Positions 25,580 to 34,578 of a stretch of 64,000 nucleotides of DNA are shown piece by piece (positions within the stretch are counted from its first letter, which is position 1; the number at the start of each line of letters is the position of its first letter). A program made the position numbers and the translations under genes. The notes beneath the pieces were generated by a model that saw only the letters and a list, made by a program, of their open reading frames with translations, had not been told where the DNA came from and ran no database searches. Source of the stretch: Amycolatopsis taiwanensis DSM 45107 (lineage in GTDB: Bacteria; Actinomycetota; Actinomycetes; Mycobacteriales; Pseudonocardiaceae); NCBI RefSeq assembly GCF_000519205.1, contig NZ_JAFB01000013.1, forward strand, positions 124,001-188,000, given 5' to 3'.

Positions 25580-25628
25580 CATGAGTGACCCGTTACTGTC
25601 GAAAAACGGTACGAACGGGCCACTCATG
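25580..25628. terminator. Bidirectional terminator between convergent genes
   Basis: CATGAGTGACCCGTTACTGT-CG, loop AAAAA, CG-GTACGAACGGGCCACTCATG forms a stem of about 22 bp with a few mismatches. It lies between the IclR-like gene (+) and the GDT1-type transporter gene (-), suitable for ending both. Confidence 0.75.
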
Positions 25629-25635
25629 GCAAGTT

Positions 25636-26241
25636 TCAGCCTCCGGCGATGGCCTGCCACACCGCGAACGCGGTGAACCCGGCGAAGGTGAACCCGGCGA
25701 TCCGCTGCACCAGCTTCGGGCGGATCCGGCTGCGCACCTTGCGGCCGATGACCACGGCCACCGCGCCGACCGCGATCAGCGCGAGGAAGGCGCCGACGCC
25801 GACGGCCACGGGGTGACCGTAGCGGGCGGTGAGCCCGGCCGTGGCCAGTTGGGAGGCGTCGCCCCACTCGGCGGCGAAGAGCACCCCGAAAGAGGTAGCC
25901 GCCGAGCGGAGGAATGACACCGGGGTGGGGCCGGTGCGAGCCGCGTCCTCCCCGGTTTCGTCCGGCGCCGAGAACCCCTCGCGCAGGAGCATGAACGCAC
26001 CGACGCCGAACAGGACCGCCACGAATGCGGCGACCAGGTTTTGCGGCAGGAGGGTCAGCGCGTGTCCGGCCAGTACGGCGATCACGCACTGCACCGCGAA
26101 CGCGATGGTGACGCCGGCGAACACCGGCCAGGCCCGGTACCGGGTGGTCAGCACGAGCGTGGCGACCAGCGTCTTGTCCGGCAGCTCAACGGCCAGGACC
26201 AGGACGAATGCGCTGGCCAACGCCAGTAGTGCGGTCGACAT
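25636..26241 (-). CDS. TMEM165/GDT1-family (UPF0016) cation transporter
   Basis: The protein has 201 residues from ATG 26241; an upstream in-frame start at 26289 would add a hydrophilic stretch and is less likely. The two family signatures are present: ELPDKTL in the first half and EWGDASQ in the second, each in a three-helix repeat, linked by a cytoplasmic acidic loop. Members transport Ca2+ or Mn2+ out of the cytosol. Possible use in Mn2+ efflux is inferred. No riboswitch was evident upstream. Confidence 0.93.
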   Translation of the reverse strand: MSTALLALASAFVLVLAVELPDKTLVATLVLTTRYRAWPVFAGVTIAFAVQCVIAVLAGHALTLLPQNLVAAFVAVLFGVGAFMLLREGFSAPDETGEDAARTGPTPVSFLRSAATSFGVLFAAEWGDASQLATAGLTARYGHPVAVGVGAFLALIAVGAVAVVIGRKVRSRIRPKLVQRIAGFTFAGFTAFAVWQAIAGG

Positions 26242-26385
26242 GAGCGGCAAATCCCCTTTCGTGACAACGATAAGGGATCGCTGCTCCAACAGCCAGGTGA
26301 TGGGAATTGCGAATTGTTTTGTTCGGTGTATTACGACAATTTCTTCGGCGTGGCTTAATTTGCTTTCCGGGTAGCCTGCGTAGTG

Positions 26386-27246
26386 CTAGTCGAGCAGTTC
26401 CTTCAGCATTGTCGCACCCTTGCGGGCAAGCCAGGTTTCGAAGGTCATCAGGCCGGGGTGTAGCCGGCGGAGTTCTTCGATATCGAAGCCGGGAAGTTCG
26501 ACGCCCGCGTTTATGATCTCGTAGCCCCGGGCGAAGCGTTCGTTGATCGCACGGAGTTCCTCGATCGGCCGCTGCAGGTAGGGGACGTTGCGCCCGGTCG
26601 CCTTGCTGATCGCCGCGGCGGCTTGCGGCGGAGTGAGGACGTCGCCCACGAGGTCGAGCGTTTTTCCGCGGTAGGTTTGCGGGTCGGCGAGGGCCAGTGC
26701 GGTGAACGCGGCGATGTCGTCCAATGCGATGAACTGCTGCTTGACGTGGGGAGCCGCGGCGGTCCGTAGTGCGCCGTGGGAGACGCCGACCGTGTCCGAC
26801 TGGCTGTGGTAGTTCTCCATGAACGAGCTCGGTCGCAGGATCGTCGCCGATATTCCCAGGCGGTGAATGTGCTGTTCGACCTCCCATTTCTGGGGTTGCA
26901 TACCGTCGGCTCCGATCGCCGAGCTGTAAACCAGGTGTGTGACGCCGTGCTCGCGGACAGCGTCGGCGATCTCCTTCCCCGCACTGGCCTCGTCCTGACC
27001 GGGGCTGAGCGGTCCGGGGTGGACGCTGAACACCCCGTAGGTGCCGCGGACGGAACGGTCGATCGTGTCCTTGTCGGCGAGGGTTCCTTCGATCACCTCC
27101 GCTCCCGCGGCGGCGAGTGCGCGAGCTTTTTCGCCGGTGGCGTCGCGCGTGAGGATCCGGATCCGCCAGCCGTCGGCGAGCAGCCGGGCAGCGACCGCGC
27201 CGCCCTGCTGGCCGGTCGCGCCGGCGACGAGCACAAGCCTGTCCAT
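26386..27246 (-). CDS. NmrA-like NAD(P)-binding protein
   Basis: The protein has 286 residues. It has the Rossmann dinucleotide-binding start VLVAGATGQQGGAVAARLL (GxxGxxG) and TRD, the arginine that favours NADPH, in an atypical short-chain dehydrogenase fold without the Tyr-x3-Lys pair. HLVYSSAIGADGM and the later WLARKGATML are typical of NmrA/HSCARG redox-sensor proteins. Its start faces the cydA promoter region; the two genes are divergent with a 160-bp shared upstream region. Confidence 0.9.
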   Translation of the reverse strand: MDRLVLVAGATGQQGGAVAARLLADGWRIRILTRDATGEKARALAAAGAEVIEGTLADKDTIDRSVRGTYGVFSVHPGPLSPGQDEASAGKEIADAVREHGVTHLVYSSAIGADGMQPQKWEVEQHIHRLGISATILRPSSFMENYHSQSDTVGVSHGALRTAAAPHVKQQFIALDDIAAFTALALADPQTYRGKTLDLVGDVLTPPQAAAAISKATGRNVPYLQRPIEELRAINERFARGYEIINAGVELPGFDIEELRRLHPGLMTFETWLARKGATMLKELLD

Positions 27247-27333
27247 ACGAATTCCCTTCGACTCAAGCGGAACGACCGCTCCGATTTCGGCGACGATACG
27301 GAACGATCGCCCCGGTTGTCAACGGTGGTCCGG

Positions 27334-27349
27334 CGGGACCAAGGTCCCG
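27334..27349. promoter_or_regulatory. DevR/DosR-like palindromic box upstream of cydA
   Basis: CGGGACC-AA-GGTCCCG is a perfect inverted repeat 58 nt before the cydA start. The GGGAC-N4-GTCCC core equals the half-sites of the mycobacterial DosR box (GGGACTWWAGTCCC), differing only in the two innermost symmetric positions. A weaker related site (TCAGGACCACGGGACCTGA) is at 27356-27374. A DevR-like regulator is encoded at 39665-40291. Confidence 0.65.
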
Positions 27350-27406
27350 TCAAGATCAGGACCACGGGACCTGACGCCTGGACTCGCGCGAAGGGAGTCT
27401 GGTGGC

Positions 27407-28897
27407 GTGGATGTGCTCCAGTTGGCGCGGTGGCAGTTCGGAATCACCACCGTCTACCACTTCCTGATGGTTCCGCTGACGATCGGGCTGTCCGTGCTGG
27501 TCGCGGGCATGCAGACCGCCTGGGTACGGACCGGCAACGATCGCTACTACAAGATGACGAAGTTCTGGGGAAAACTCCTGCTGGTCAACTTCGCGATGGG
27601 CGTGGTGACCGGAATCGTGCAGGAGTTCCAGTTCGGGATGAACTGGAACTCCTATTCCCGGTTCGTCGGGGACGTCTTCGGGGCGCCACTGGCGATGGAG
27701 GGCCTGGTCGCGTTCTTCGTCGAGTCGACCTTCCTGGGGTTGTGGATATTCGGCTGGGACCGCTTGTCGAAGAAGGCACATCTGGCGTGTGCGTGGGCGT
27801 TTTCGCTGGCCACGATGGCCTCGGCGTATTTCATCCTGGCGGCCAACTCATGGATGCAACATCCGGTCGGGGTCGAGTTGGTGGACGGCCGCCCGACCAT
27901 GAAGTCGATCTGGGCGGTGCTGACGAACAGCACCGCGCTCGCCGCCATCCCGCACACCATCGCCGGCGCCTTCTCGGTGGCCGCGGCGTTCCTGGTGGGC
28001 ATCGGCGGATGGCACCTGTGGCGCAGGCGCGACGAGCACCGGGGCGTGTGGCGGGCATCGCTGCGCCTCGGCGGGTGGACCGGCGTGGTGGCGTTCGTCG
28101 TGCTCCTCGTCACCGGCGACATGCAGGGCAAGCTGATGTTCGAGCAGCAGCCGATGAAAATGGCGGCGGCCGAAGCACTGTGCCACACCGAGCAACCCGC
28201 CAGTTTCTCGATCATCGCGATCGGCGACGTGGGCTCGCAGAACTGCGAAGACGTCAAAACGTTCAACGTTCCGGCGCTGCTTTCCTTCCTGGCGCACAAT
28301 GACTTTTCCACGCAGGTGCAGGGCGTGGAGGATCTGATCACGCAATACCAGGAGAAATACGGCACCAACTATCCGGACGACCCGGCACTGGGCGAGTTGG
28401 CCGGCAAGCCGATCGACTACACGCCGAGCCTTCCGGTGACCTACTGGGGCTTCCGGCTCATGATCGGTCTCGGCGCGATTTCGGCGGGAATCGGGGTGCT
28501 GGCGCTCTGGCTGACCAGGCGTGACCGGATTCCGGACTCGAAGTGGTTCCCGCGCATGGTGCTGCTGGGGATGGCCACCCCGTTCCTCGCCAACAGCGCG
28601 GGCTGGATCTTCACCGAAATGGGCCGCCAGCCGTTCGTGGTGGTGCCCAACCCGACCGGGGTGGACGGCGTGTGGATGTTCACCGCGGAAGCCGTCTCGC
28701 GAATCAGCGCGGGCGAGGTGTGGGTCTCGCTGATCACGTTGACCACCGTCTACGCCGCCCTCGCCATCGTCGAGGTGTTCCTGATGAACAAGTACGTGCG
28801 CGGCGGTATCGCCGGGGTGCTTCCCCCGGAGAAACCCAAGCAGGACGCCGAGTCCGGCGAGACCTCGGACGACGACGCGCTCACCTTCGCCTACTAG
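27407..28897 (+). CDS. cydA: Cytochrome bd ubiquinol/menaquinol oxidase subunit I
   Basis: The protein has 496 residues from GTG 27407, 9 nt after AAGGGAG. It is a membrane terminal oxidase subunit of nine helices carrying hemes b558, b595 and d. RWQFGITTVYHFLMVPLTIG contains the axial His18 of the high-spin heme. WMQHPVG carries the second heme His, and GRQPF near EMGRQPF lies in the quinol-binding part. The Q-loop is of the short type. It oxidises menaquinol in actinobacteria (inferred) at low oxygen. It heads an operon with cydB and cydDC. Confidence 0.97.
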   Translation: MDVLQLARWQFGITTVYHFLMVPLTIGLSVLVAGMQTAWVRTGNDRYYKMTKFWGKLLLVNFAMGVVTGIVQEFQFGMNWNSYSRFVGDVFGAPLAMEGLVAFFVESTFLGLWIFGWDRLSKKAHLACAWAFSLATMASAYFILAANSWMQHPVGVELVDGRPTMKSIWAVLTNSTALAAIPHTIAGAFSVAAAFLVGIGGWHLWRRRDEHRGVWRASLRLGGWTGVVAFVVLLVTGDMQGKLMFEQQPMKMAAAEALCHTEQPASFSIIAIGDVGSQNCEDVKTFNVPALLSFLAHNDFSTQVQGVEDLITQYQEKYGTNYPDDPALGELAGKPIDYTPSLPVTYWGFRLMIGLGAISAGIGVLALWLTRRDRIPDSKWFPRMVLLGMATPFLANSAGWIFTEMGRQPFVVVPNPTGVDGVWMFTAEAVSRISAGEVWVSLITLTTVYAALAIVEVFLMNKYVRGGIAGVLPPEKPKQDAESGETSDDDALTFAY

Positions 28898-28905
28898 GAA
28901 TCGTG

Positions 28906-29082
28906 ATGACCGAATCGACCCCAGCCCCCCACCCTCCCGGGGGGCGACCCCTCGGCCAGTCTACCGGCGGGGACGGGTTTGCCGGGCTGTGCACAGAAAT
29001 CTGTGGACAACTTGGACCACTGTGGACAACTCGACGTGGGAACGTCGTCGAGGGTAATGAACGTCAGGGGTACGTGCTATGA
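28906..29082 (+). CDS. Possible 58-residue protein between cydA and cydB
   Basis: ATG 28906 follows GGAA at suitable spacing, and the frame ends in a TGA overlapping the cydB ATG by 4 nt, a layout typical of translational coupling. The product is Pro/Gly-rich at the start and contains CTEIC and QLGPLW. It has no transmembrane helix, so it is not a CydX-like subunit. Codon bias is good in the first half and weaker in the second, which overlaps DnaA-box-like sequences. It may be a coupling frame rather than a functional protein. Confidence 0.35.
   Translation: MTESTPAPHPPGGRPLGQSTGGDGFAGLCTEICGQLGPLWTTRRGNVVEGNERQGYVL
29002..29029 (-). promoter_or_regulatory. Two DnaA-box-like sites between cydA and cydB
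   Basis: TGTGGACAA occurs at 29002-29010 and again at 29021-29029, 19 bp apart and in the same orientation. Its complement TTGTCCACA is the DnaA box preferred in actinomycetes. Overlapping the first is CACAGA-AA-TCTGTG, a perfect inverted repeat at 28991-29004. The sites could bind DnaA or a different regulator. Confidence 0.4.
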
Positions 29083-30086
29083 GCCTGGAGATTCTCTGGT
29101 TCTGCATTGTCGCGCTGTTCTTCACGGGGTATCTGTTCCTGGAAGGCTTCGACTTCGGCGTCGGCATGCTGCTGCCGGTCCTTGGCCGCAACGACACCGA
29201 ACGTCGCGTCCTGATCAACACGATCGGGCCGGTGTGGGACGGCAACGAGGTGTGGTTGATCGTCGGCGGCGGCGCGATGTTCGCGGCCTTCCCCGGCTGG
29301 TACGCCTCCCTGTTCTCCGGCGCATACGTGCCGCTGCTGGTCCTGCTGGTGGCGCTCATCGGGCGCGGAGTCGCATTCGAATACCGCGGCAAGGTCGACT
29401 CGCCACGCTGGCGCCGCACCTGGGACCGGGTGATCATCATCGGGTCCTGGGTCGCCACGCTGGGCGTCGGGATGGTCATCGCCACCACGGTCCTCGGGCT
29501 TCCGCTCGACGCGCACGGAAACCGGGTCGGGTCGCCGTTCGAGGCCTTCCGCTGGGACACCATGCTCGGCTCGCTGGGTGTCGCCGGATTCGCGCTGGTG
29601 CACGGAGCTGCCTTCCTCAGCCTCAAGACGGCCGGTGAACTCCGGGAACGCGCGCGGCTGCTCGCCATCCGCATCATGCCCGTCGCGATGCTGCCGATAG
29701 TTGCCCTGCTCCTCCTCGTCCAGCTGCGCGAGGGTTCACTGTGGACACTGGTGATGCTGGCGGTGACCGCCGTCGCGGCCGTGGTCGCCTGGCTCAAGCT
29801 GCTCGCGAACCGGGACGGGCAGGCGTTCGCCGCACTCGCCCTCGTGGTTGTGGGCGCCGTGGTGGTGCTGTTCGGTTCGCTCTACCCCAACGTCCTTCCA
29901 TCTACTTTGGACGCGGCGAACTCGTTGACCGTCGAAGGCGTCTCGTCCAGCCCGTACACCCTCAAGGTGATGACCTGGGTGGCCGCCTTCGGGGCGCCGG
30001 CCGTGCTGGTCTACCAGAGCTGGACGTACTGGGTCTTCCGTAAGCGGATCAGCGTGCGGAACATCCCGCCGGTGCACACACCATGA
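29079..30086 (+). CDS. cydB: Cytochrome bd oxidase subunit II
   Basis: The protein has 335 residues with eight or nine transmembrane helices. The N-terminus FLEGFDFGVGMLLP and the following GPVWDGNEVWLIVGGGAMFAAF are strongly conserved in CydB. It partners CydA in the oxidase without binding heme itself. The stop overlaps the cydDC start (ATGA), so the whole set is one transcript. Confidence 0.97.
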   Translation: MSLEILWFCIVALFFTGYLFLEGFDFGVGMLLPVLGRNDTERRVLINTIGPVWDGNEVWLIVGGGAMFAAFPGWYASLFSGAYVPLLVLLVALIGRGVAFEYRGKVDSPRWRRTWDRVIIIGSWVATLGVGMVIATTVLGLPLDAHGNRVGSPFEAFRWDTMLGSLGVAGFALVHGAAFLSLKTAGELRERARLLAIRIMPVAMLPIVALLLLVQLREGSLWTLVMLAVTAVAAVVAWLKLLANRDGQAFAALALVVVGAVVVLFGSLYPNVLPSTLDAANSLTVEGVSSSPYTLKVMTWVAAFGAPAVLVYQSWTYWVFRKRISVRNIPPVHTP

Positions 30087-33000
30087 GCCTTCCCGGACGC
30101 TCCACCCCTCCCGCAGAAGTGTCCACAACGGACACGTTGCGTCCGGGAAAGGGTCCGCTCGGCGCGCTGCCCGCCCTCTCCTCGGCGGCGCGCCGGGCGC
30201 TCGCCCTGGCCGGCGCGCTCGCGCTGGTCAACGCGGCGGCACTGGTGGCGCAGGCGTTCCTGCTCGCGTCGGCCTGCGCCATGGTCGTCGATCGGCAAGG
30301 CCTTCCCGCCGCCCAGCTCGCCGCACTGCTCGGCGTGGTGCTCGGCCGAGCCCTCGTCGCGTGGGCGACGCGGGTGGTCGCCGCGCGCGCGGCGGCCGGC
30401 GCCAAGGAAGAGCTGCGCGCCAAGGCCGTCGACCACGCGTTGCGGGTCGGTCCCGAATGGATCGCAGTGCGCGGTCCCGGTGAGTTGACCGCGTTGACCA
30501 CCAAGGGCCTCGACGCCCTCGACGCCTACTTCACCAACTACCTTCCGGCACTGGTGACCGCCGCGGTGGTCCCGCTCGGCGCGGGCGCGGCCGTGCTGTT
30601 CACCGACTGGCCGTCCGCCGTGATCATCGCGCTGACCGTCCCGCTGCTACCGGTGTTCGCGATCCTGGTCGGCAAGTACACCGCCGACCGGTCCGCTGCC
30701 GCGGCCGACGCCGTGCACAAGCTGTCCGGCCAATTGCTCGAACTGGTCCGTGCGCTCCCGGTACTCGCCGCGTTCCGCCGTGCGGAGGCCCAGGCCGAGA
30801 CGGTGCGCCGGGTGTCGGACCGGCACCGGCACGCGACGATGAAGACCCTGCGCGTCGCGTTCTCTTCGGCGTTCGTGCTGGAACTGGTGGCGATGCTCTC
30901 CGTCGCCCTCATCGCGGTGGTGATCGGGGTTCGGCTGGTGTCGGGCGAGCTTCCGCTGGCGATCGGCCTCGGCGTGCTGATCCTGGCGCCCGAGTGCTAC
31001 CAGCCGCTGCGCTCGGTCGGCGCGGCGTTCCACGCCAGCGAGGACGGGGTGGAGGCGGTTCGCCGCGTCACCGAGGTACTGGCGGAGCCGGTCATGGCCG
31101 GGGGCTCGATGGTGGCGGACCGCGGCGAGGTGCGCGTGCGTGACCTGCGCGTCGCGCGGCGCGGTGGGTTCGCCCCGGACGGCGAATCGTTCTCGGTGCG
31201 TCCCGGCGAACTGGCCTGGCTGGCCTCGCCCAGTGGTGCGGGCAAATCGACCACCCTGGCCGTCCTGCTCGGTTTCGTGCGGCCGGCGTCGGGCGTGGTC
31301 ACGGTGAACGGAACCCCGCTGGATCACCTCGACATGTCGACTTGGCGTCAAAATGTCGCGTGGGTTCCGCAGTCACCGGCGTTCGCCGGCGGCACCATCC
31401 GGGCCGAACTCGAACTCGCCCTCGCCGACCGTGCGGCGGGCCCGCTGCCCGGCGAGATCGAAGACGTCCTGGCCTCGGTGAACCTCGCGGGCCTGGAATG
31501 CGCGCGGGTGGATCGCCTGTCGCTGGGACAGCGCCAGCGCGTCGCGGTGGCCAGGGCCCTGCTACGGGTGCGACACGGCGCCTGGCTCCTGCTGCTCGAC
31601 GAGCCGACCGCGCACCTCGACGCCGCCAACGCCGAACTGGTCATGTCCGCCGTGACCGCGGCCTGCGAAAGCGGCGCCGCGGTGGCCATCGCCGCGCACG
31701 AGCGCGCCGGCGGGCGGGTGGACGGTTTCCCGCCCCTCAGCGTCGAGCGCAATGACGGTGAGGAAACCGAGGAAGCATCGAGGACCGCGCACCACGCGTG
31801 GAAGCTGGTCGACCGGCGGTTGGTCCTGGGGTCGCTCGTGGGGGCGGCGGCATTGCTGTCCGGGTTGGCGCTGACCGCGACGTCCGGGTGGCTGATCGCG
31901 AAGGCATCGCAGCAGCCGCCGATCCTCACGCTCACGGTCGCGATCGTCGGCGTGCGGGCGTTCGGCCTCTCCCGCGCCGGACTTCGCTACGCCGAGCGGT
32001 TGATGACCCACGACGCTGCCTTCCGGATCGCCGGACGGCTGCGGGTCGCACTGTGGCGGGCACTGGTGCGGTTGGGCCCGGCGCGGGCCGCGAGCCTGAG
32101 CCGGGGCGAGGGACAGCGACGGTTGGTCGCCGACGTCGACACCGTGCGCGACCTGCTGCCCCGGGTGCTCACCCCGCCCATCCTGGCGGGCGTGGTGCTG
32201 CTCGGCGCGGTCGTCGTGCAGACGGTCCTGCTGCCCTCGGCCGGGCTCGTGCTCGCCGCCGCGGTCATGCTCGCCGCGCTCGGCGGACCGTGGCTCGCGT
32301 TGCGGGTGGAGCGGCGCGCCACCTCGGTGCTGACCACGGGGCAGCGGGAAGTAGCCGCGAAGGTGCTCGGGCTCTTCACCGCGGCGGGCGAGCTGATCGC
32401 CTTCGGCGCACACCGTCACCGCCGTGCGGAACTCACCGCGGCCGACGCCCGGCTTGCCCGGCAGGCACGGCGGCAGGCGCTCGGCTCCGGTGCCGCCGAC
32501 GCACTGATCACGCTGTGCACCGGCGTCGCCGCCGTGATCAGCACCTGGCTGGCGGCGTCGAACGGCCAGCTCGACCCGATCCTCACCCCCGTCCTCGCAC
32601 TGGTGCCGCTCGCGCTCGCCGAGGTGCTCGCGCTGCTGCCTCCGGTCGCTCAACACTGGGACACGCTCCGCCTCGCCCGGAACCGGCTCGCCGAACTCAC
32701 CCGGACGCCGGGCAAGCCGGCCGAAGTCGCTCGGCCCCGCACACCGCTTCCGACGATCGAGTTGAAGGGCGACATCGGCTGGCCCGGCGGGAAAACCGTG
32801 CTGCACGGGGTGGATCTGCACATCCCGAGGGGTCGCTGGGTCGCCGTGGTCGGAGCGTCGGGGGCAGGGAAATCGACGCTGCTCGCGGCGTTGCTGGGTT
32901 TCGTCGACGCGCGCGGCGATCGCGCCGGAAGGATCGCCTGGGCACCGCAGGACCCGCACCTGGTGTCGACGACGGTCGCCGAGAACCTGCGGCTCGCCGA

Positions 33001-33358
33001 CCCGCGCGCGAGCGAGGAGCAACTGGCCGAGGCGCTGCGGATGGCCTGCCTCCCGGACCTCGCTCTCGACACCGTCCTCGGCAGTGGCGGCAGCGGACTG
33101 TCCGGTGGGCAGGCGCAGCGCCTGGCGCTGGCCCGCGCGTTGATCGCCGCGCCACAAGCCGAACTGGTCCTGCTCGACGAGTCGACGGCGCATCTCGACG
33201 AGCCCACCGCCGACAAGCTCAGGGCCAACCTCCGGACGGCGCTCACCGGCCGCACGGTCGTGCATGTCACGCACCAGGCAAGGGAAGCCGACGACGCCGA
33301 CCTGGTCGTGGAGGTGGGCGACGGACGCGTTCGCGTACGGGAAGGCGTCTACTCTTGA
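30083..33358 (+). CDS. cydDC: Fused CydD-CydC ABC transporter for bd oxidase assembly
   Basis: The protein has 1091 residues: two complete ABC exporter halves in one chain, CydD-like then CydC-like. In E. coli the separate CydD and CydC are needed for heme loading and thiol/heme export; the fused form is common in actinobacteria. In half one, Walker A SPSGAGKSTT is near residue 384, signature LSLGQ near 479 and Walker B LLLLDEPTAHLD near 505. In half two, Walker A GASGAGKSTL is near 925, signature LSGGQ near 1006, and Walker B LVLLDESTAHLD has Ser in place of the usual Pro. Each half starts with about six helices. The stop overlaps the next start. Confidence 0.96.
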   Translation: MSLPGRSTPPAEVSTTDTLRPGKGPLGALPALSSAARRALALAGALALVNAAALVAQAFLLASACAMVVDRQGLPAAQLAALLGVVLGRALVAWATRVVAARAAAGAKEELRAKAVDHALRVGPEWIAVRGPGELTALTTKGLDALDAYFTNYLPALVTAAVVPLGAGAAVLFTDWPSAVIIALTVPLLPVFAILVGKYTADRSAAAADAVHKLSGQLLELVRALPVLAAFRRAEAQAETVRRVSDRHRHATMKTLRVAFSSAFVLELVAMLSVALIAVVIGVRLVSGELPLAIGLGVLILAPECYQPLRSVGAAFHASEDGVEAVRRVTEVLAEPVMAGGSMVADRGEVRVRDLRVARRGGFAPDGESFSVRPGELAWLASPSGAGKSTTLAVLLGFVRPASGVVTVNGTPLDHLDMSTWRQNVAWVPQSPAFAGGTIRAELELALADRAAGPLPGEIEDVLASVNLAGLECARVDRLSLGQRQRVAVARALLRVRHGAWLLLLDEPTAHLDAANAELVMSAVTAACESGAAVAIAAHERAGGRVDGFPPLSVERNDGEETEEASRTAHHAWKLVDRRLVLGSLVGAAALLSGLALTATSGWLIAKASQQPPILTLTVAIVGVRAFGLSRAGLRYAERLMTHDAAFRIAGRLRVALWRALVRLGPARAASLSRGEGQRRLVADVDTVRDLLPRVLTPPILAGVVLLGAVVVQTVLLPSAGLVLAAAVMLAALGGPWLALRVERRATSVLTTGQREVAAKVLGLFTAAGELIAFGAHRHRRAELTAADARLARQARRQALGSGAADALITLCTGVAAVISTWLAASNGQLDPILTPVLALVPLALAEVLALLPPVAQHWDTLRLARNRLAELTRTPGKPAEVARPRTPLPTIELKGDIGWPGGKTVLHGVDLHIPRGRWVAVVGASGAGKSTLLAALLGFVDARGDRAGRIAWAPQDPHLVSTTVAENLRLADPRASEEQLAEALRMACLPDLALDTVLGSGGSGLSGGQAQRLALARALIAAPQAELVLLDESTAHLDEPTADKLRANLRTALTGRTVVHVTHQAREADDADLVVEVGDGRVRVREGVYS

Positions 33359-34578
33359 TACTGCTCATGGAACCGACCCTCGCCGCGCAGGCGCTTTCCG
33401 CCGCCACCGACATCACGACCGCCGCGCTCTCGGGTGACGAGCCCGACGCGGTGCTGACGACGGTCGTGCGGAAGGCCGCCGAGCTCGCCAGGGCCGACCT
33501 CGGCCTGGTGATGGTGCGAGCCGACGACGGATGTGTCTCGGTGGAGGCGGCCCACGGCGCCTACGAGGGCGACCTGCGTGGCCTGACCCTGCCCGCCGAG
33601 TCGTCCGCCGGGCGCGTGGCGCGGGGCGGGGAGACGGTGGTCGCGGACGATTTCACCGCCGACCCGCGCACCGCCCCGTACGTGCCCGACGAGTTGAGCG
33701 GGTTCGGTCCGTTCGCCGCCGCGCCGTTCGGTGCCGGTGGTCGGGTGCTCGGCTCGCTCGCCGTCTACCGGGTCTGGGCGGCCGAGCCGTTCTCGCCCGC
33801 GACGGTGGAGGTGCTGACCGCCTTCGCCGCGCAGGTCGGCGTGGTACTGGCCCTGGCCGAGGGCGCGACCGCGCGCCACCGCGTCACCCTGTACCAGGAG
33901 CGGGAGCGGATCGCACGCGAGCTGCACGACGTCATCGTGCAGCGGTTGTACGCGGCGGGTATGCAGCTCGACCGGGTACGCCGGCGGATGCGCAAACGGT
34001 TCGCCGGAACCGACGCCGCCCGGCTCGGCGAGGCGATCGACCAACTCGACCAGACCATCGACGAGATCCGGGCCACCGTGCGCGAGCTGCGCTCCCCGGA
34101 GCCCGAGCCCGAGCCCGAGTTCACGCCGCACACGGACCTCGCCGAGTCCGCGCGCGGCGAGGTGCGGATCGCCGGGGAACTGCTGGGATTCCCGCCCACG
34201 CTCGAGCTGTCCGGCGAGTTCGCCGACGTGGCCACCGAATGCGCGGACCACATCCGCGCCGCGTTGCGGGAAGCACTGTCCAATGTGGTCAGGCATTCCG
34301 GGGCCAGCGAGGTGCGAGTGAGCCTGCAGCGCGAAGGCGGGCAGGTGCGGTTACGCGTACGGGACAACGGTTCCGGGGTGCCACAGGGCGTGGCCACCCG
34401 CGGTTTGCGGCATCTTGCCGAACGGGCCGAGAGCGCCGGTGGGAAGTTCTATCTGAACTCCTCGCCGAGCCTGGGCACGCTGGTCGCGTTCGACCTGCCG
34501 GTGGATGACGGCCCCCCTGGCGCCCCGTGCCACGAGGCTGATTCCTTCGGCGAGACGAAGGTCGACGGTGGCCCCTGA
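33355..34578 (+). CDS. GAF-domain sensor histidine kinase (DevS-like)
   Basis: The protein has 407 residues from TTG 33355, overlapping the cydDC stop, with GGGAAGG about 10 nt upstream; ATG 33367 is an alternative. A single GAF domain spans about residues 30-165 (ADLGLVMVRADDG, LPAESSAGRVARGG). The dimerisation/phospho-acceptor motif ERERIARELHDVIVQRLYAAG places His near residue 188, and the HATPase shows REALSNVVRHS and RDNGSG. Domain order matches DevS/DosS but with one GAF, so heme binding is not assured. Co-translation with the cyd genes suggests it senses oxygen, NO or redox state and controls them through the DevR-like regulator at 39665. Confidence 0.9.
   Translation: MILLMEPTLAAQALSAATDITTAALSGDEPDAVLTTVVRKAAELARADLGLVMVRADDGCVSVEAAHGAYEGDLRGLTLPAESSAGRVARGGETVVADDFTADPRTAPYVPDELSGFGPFAAAPFGAGGRVLGSLAVYRVWAAEPFSPATVEVLTAFAAQVGVVLALAEGATARHRVTLYQERERIARELHDVIVQRLYAAGMQLDRVRRRMRKRFAGTDAARLGEAIDQLDQTIDEIRATVRELRSPEPEPEPEFTPHTDLAESARGEVRIAGELLGFPPTLELSGEFADVATECADHIRAALREALSNVVRHSGASEVRVSLQREGGQVRLRVRDNGSGVPQGVATRGLRHLAERAESAGGKFYLNSSPSLGTLVAFDLPVDDGPPGAPCHEADSFGETKVDGGP

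Noticed and set aside
26242-26385. Possible yybP-ykoY Mn2+ riboswitch before the GDT1-type gene
   Set aside because: The conserved riboswitch core could not be found in the leader on the minus strand.
28906-29082. CydX-like small subunit
   Set aside because: The product is hydrophilic with no transmembrane helix.
31798-33354. Plus-strand extension upstream of the GAF histidine kinase
   Set aside because: It overlaps cydDC in another frame and has shadow composition; the kinase begins at 33355 or 33367.
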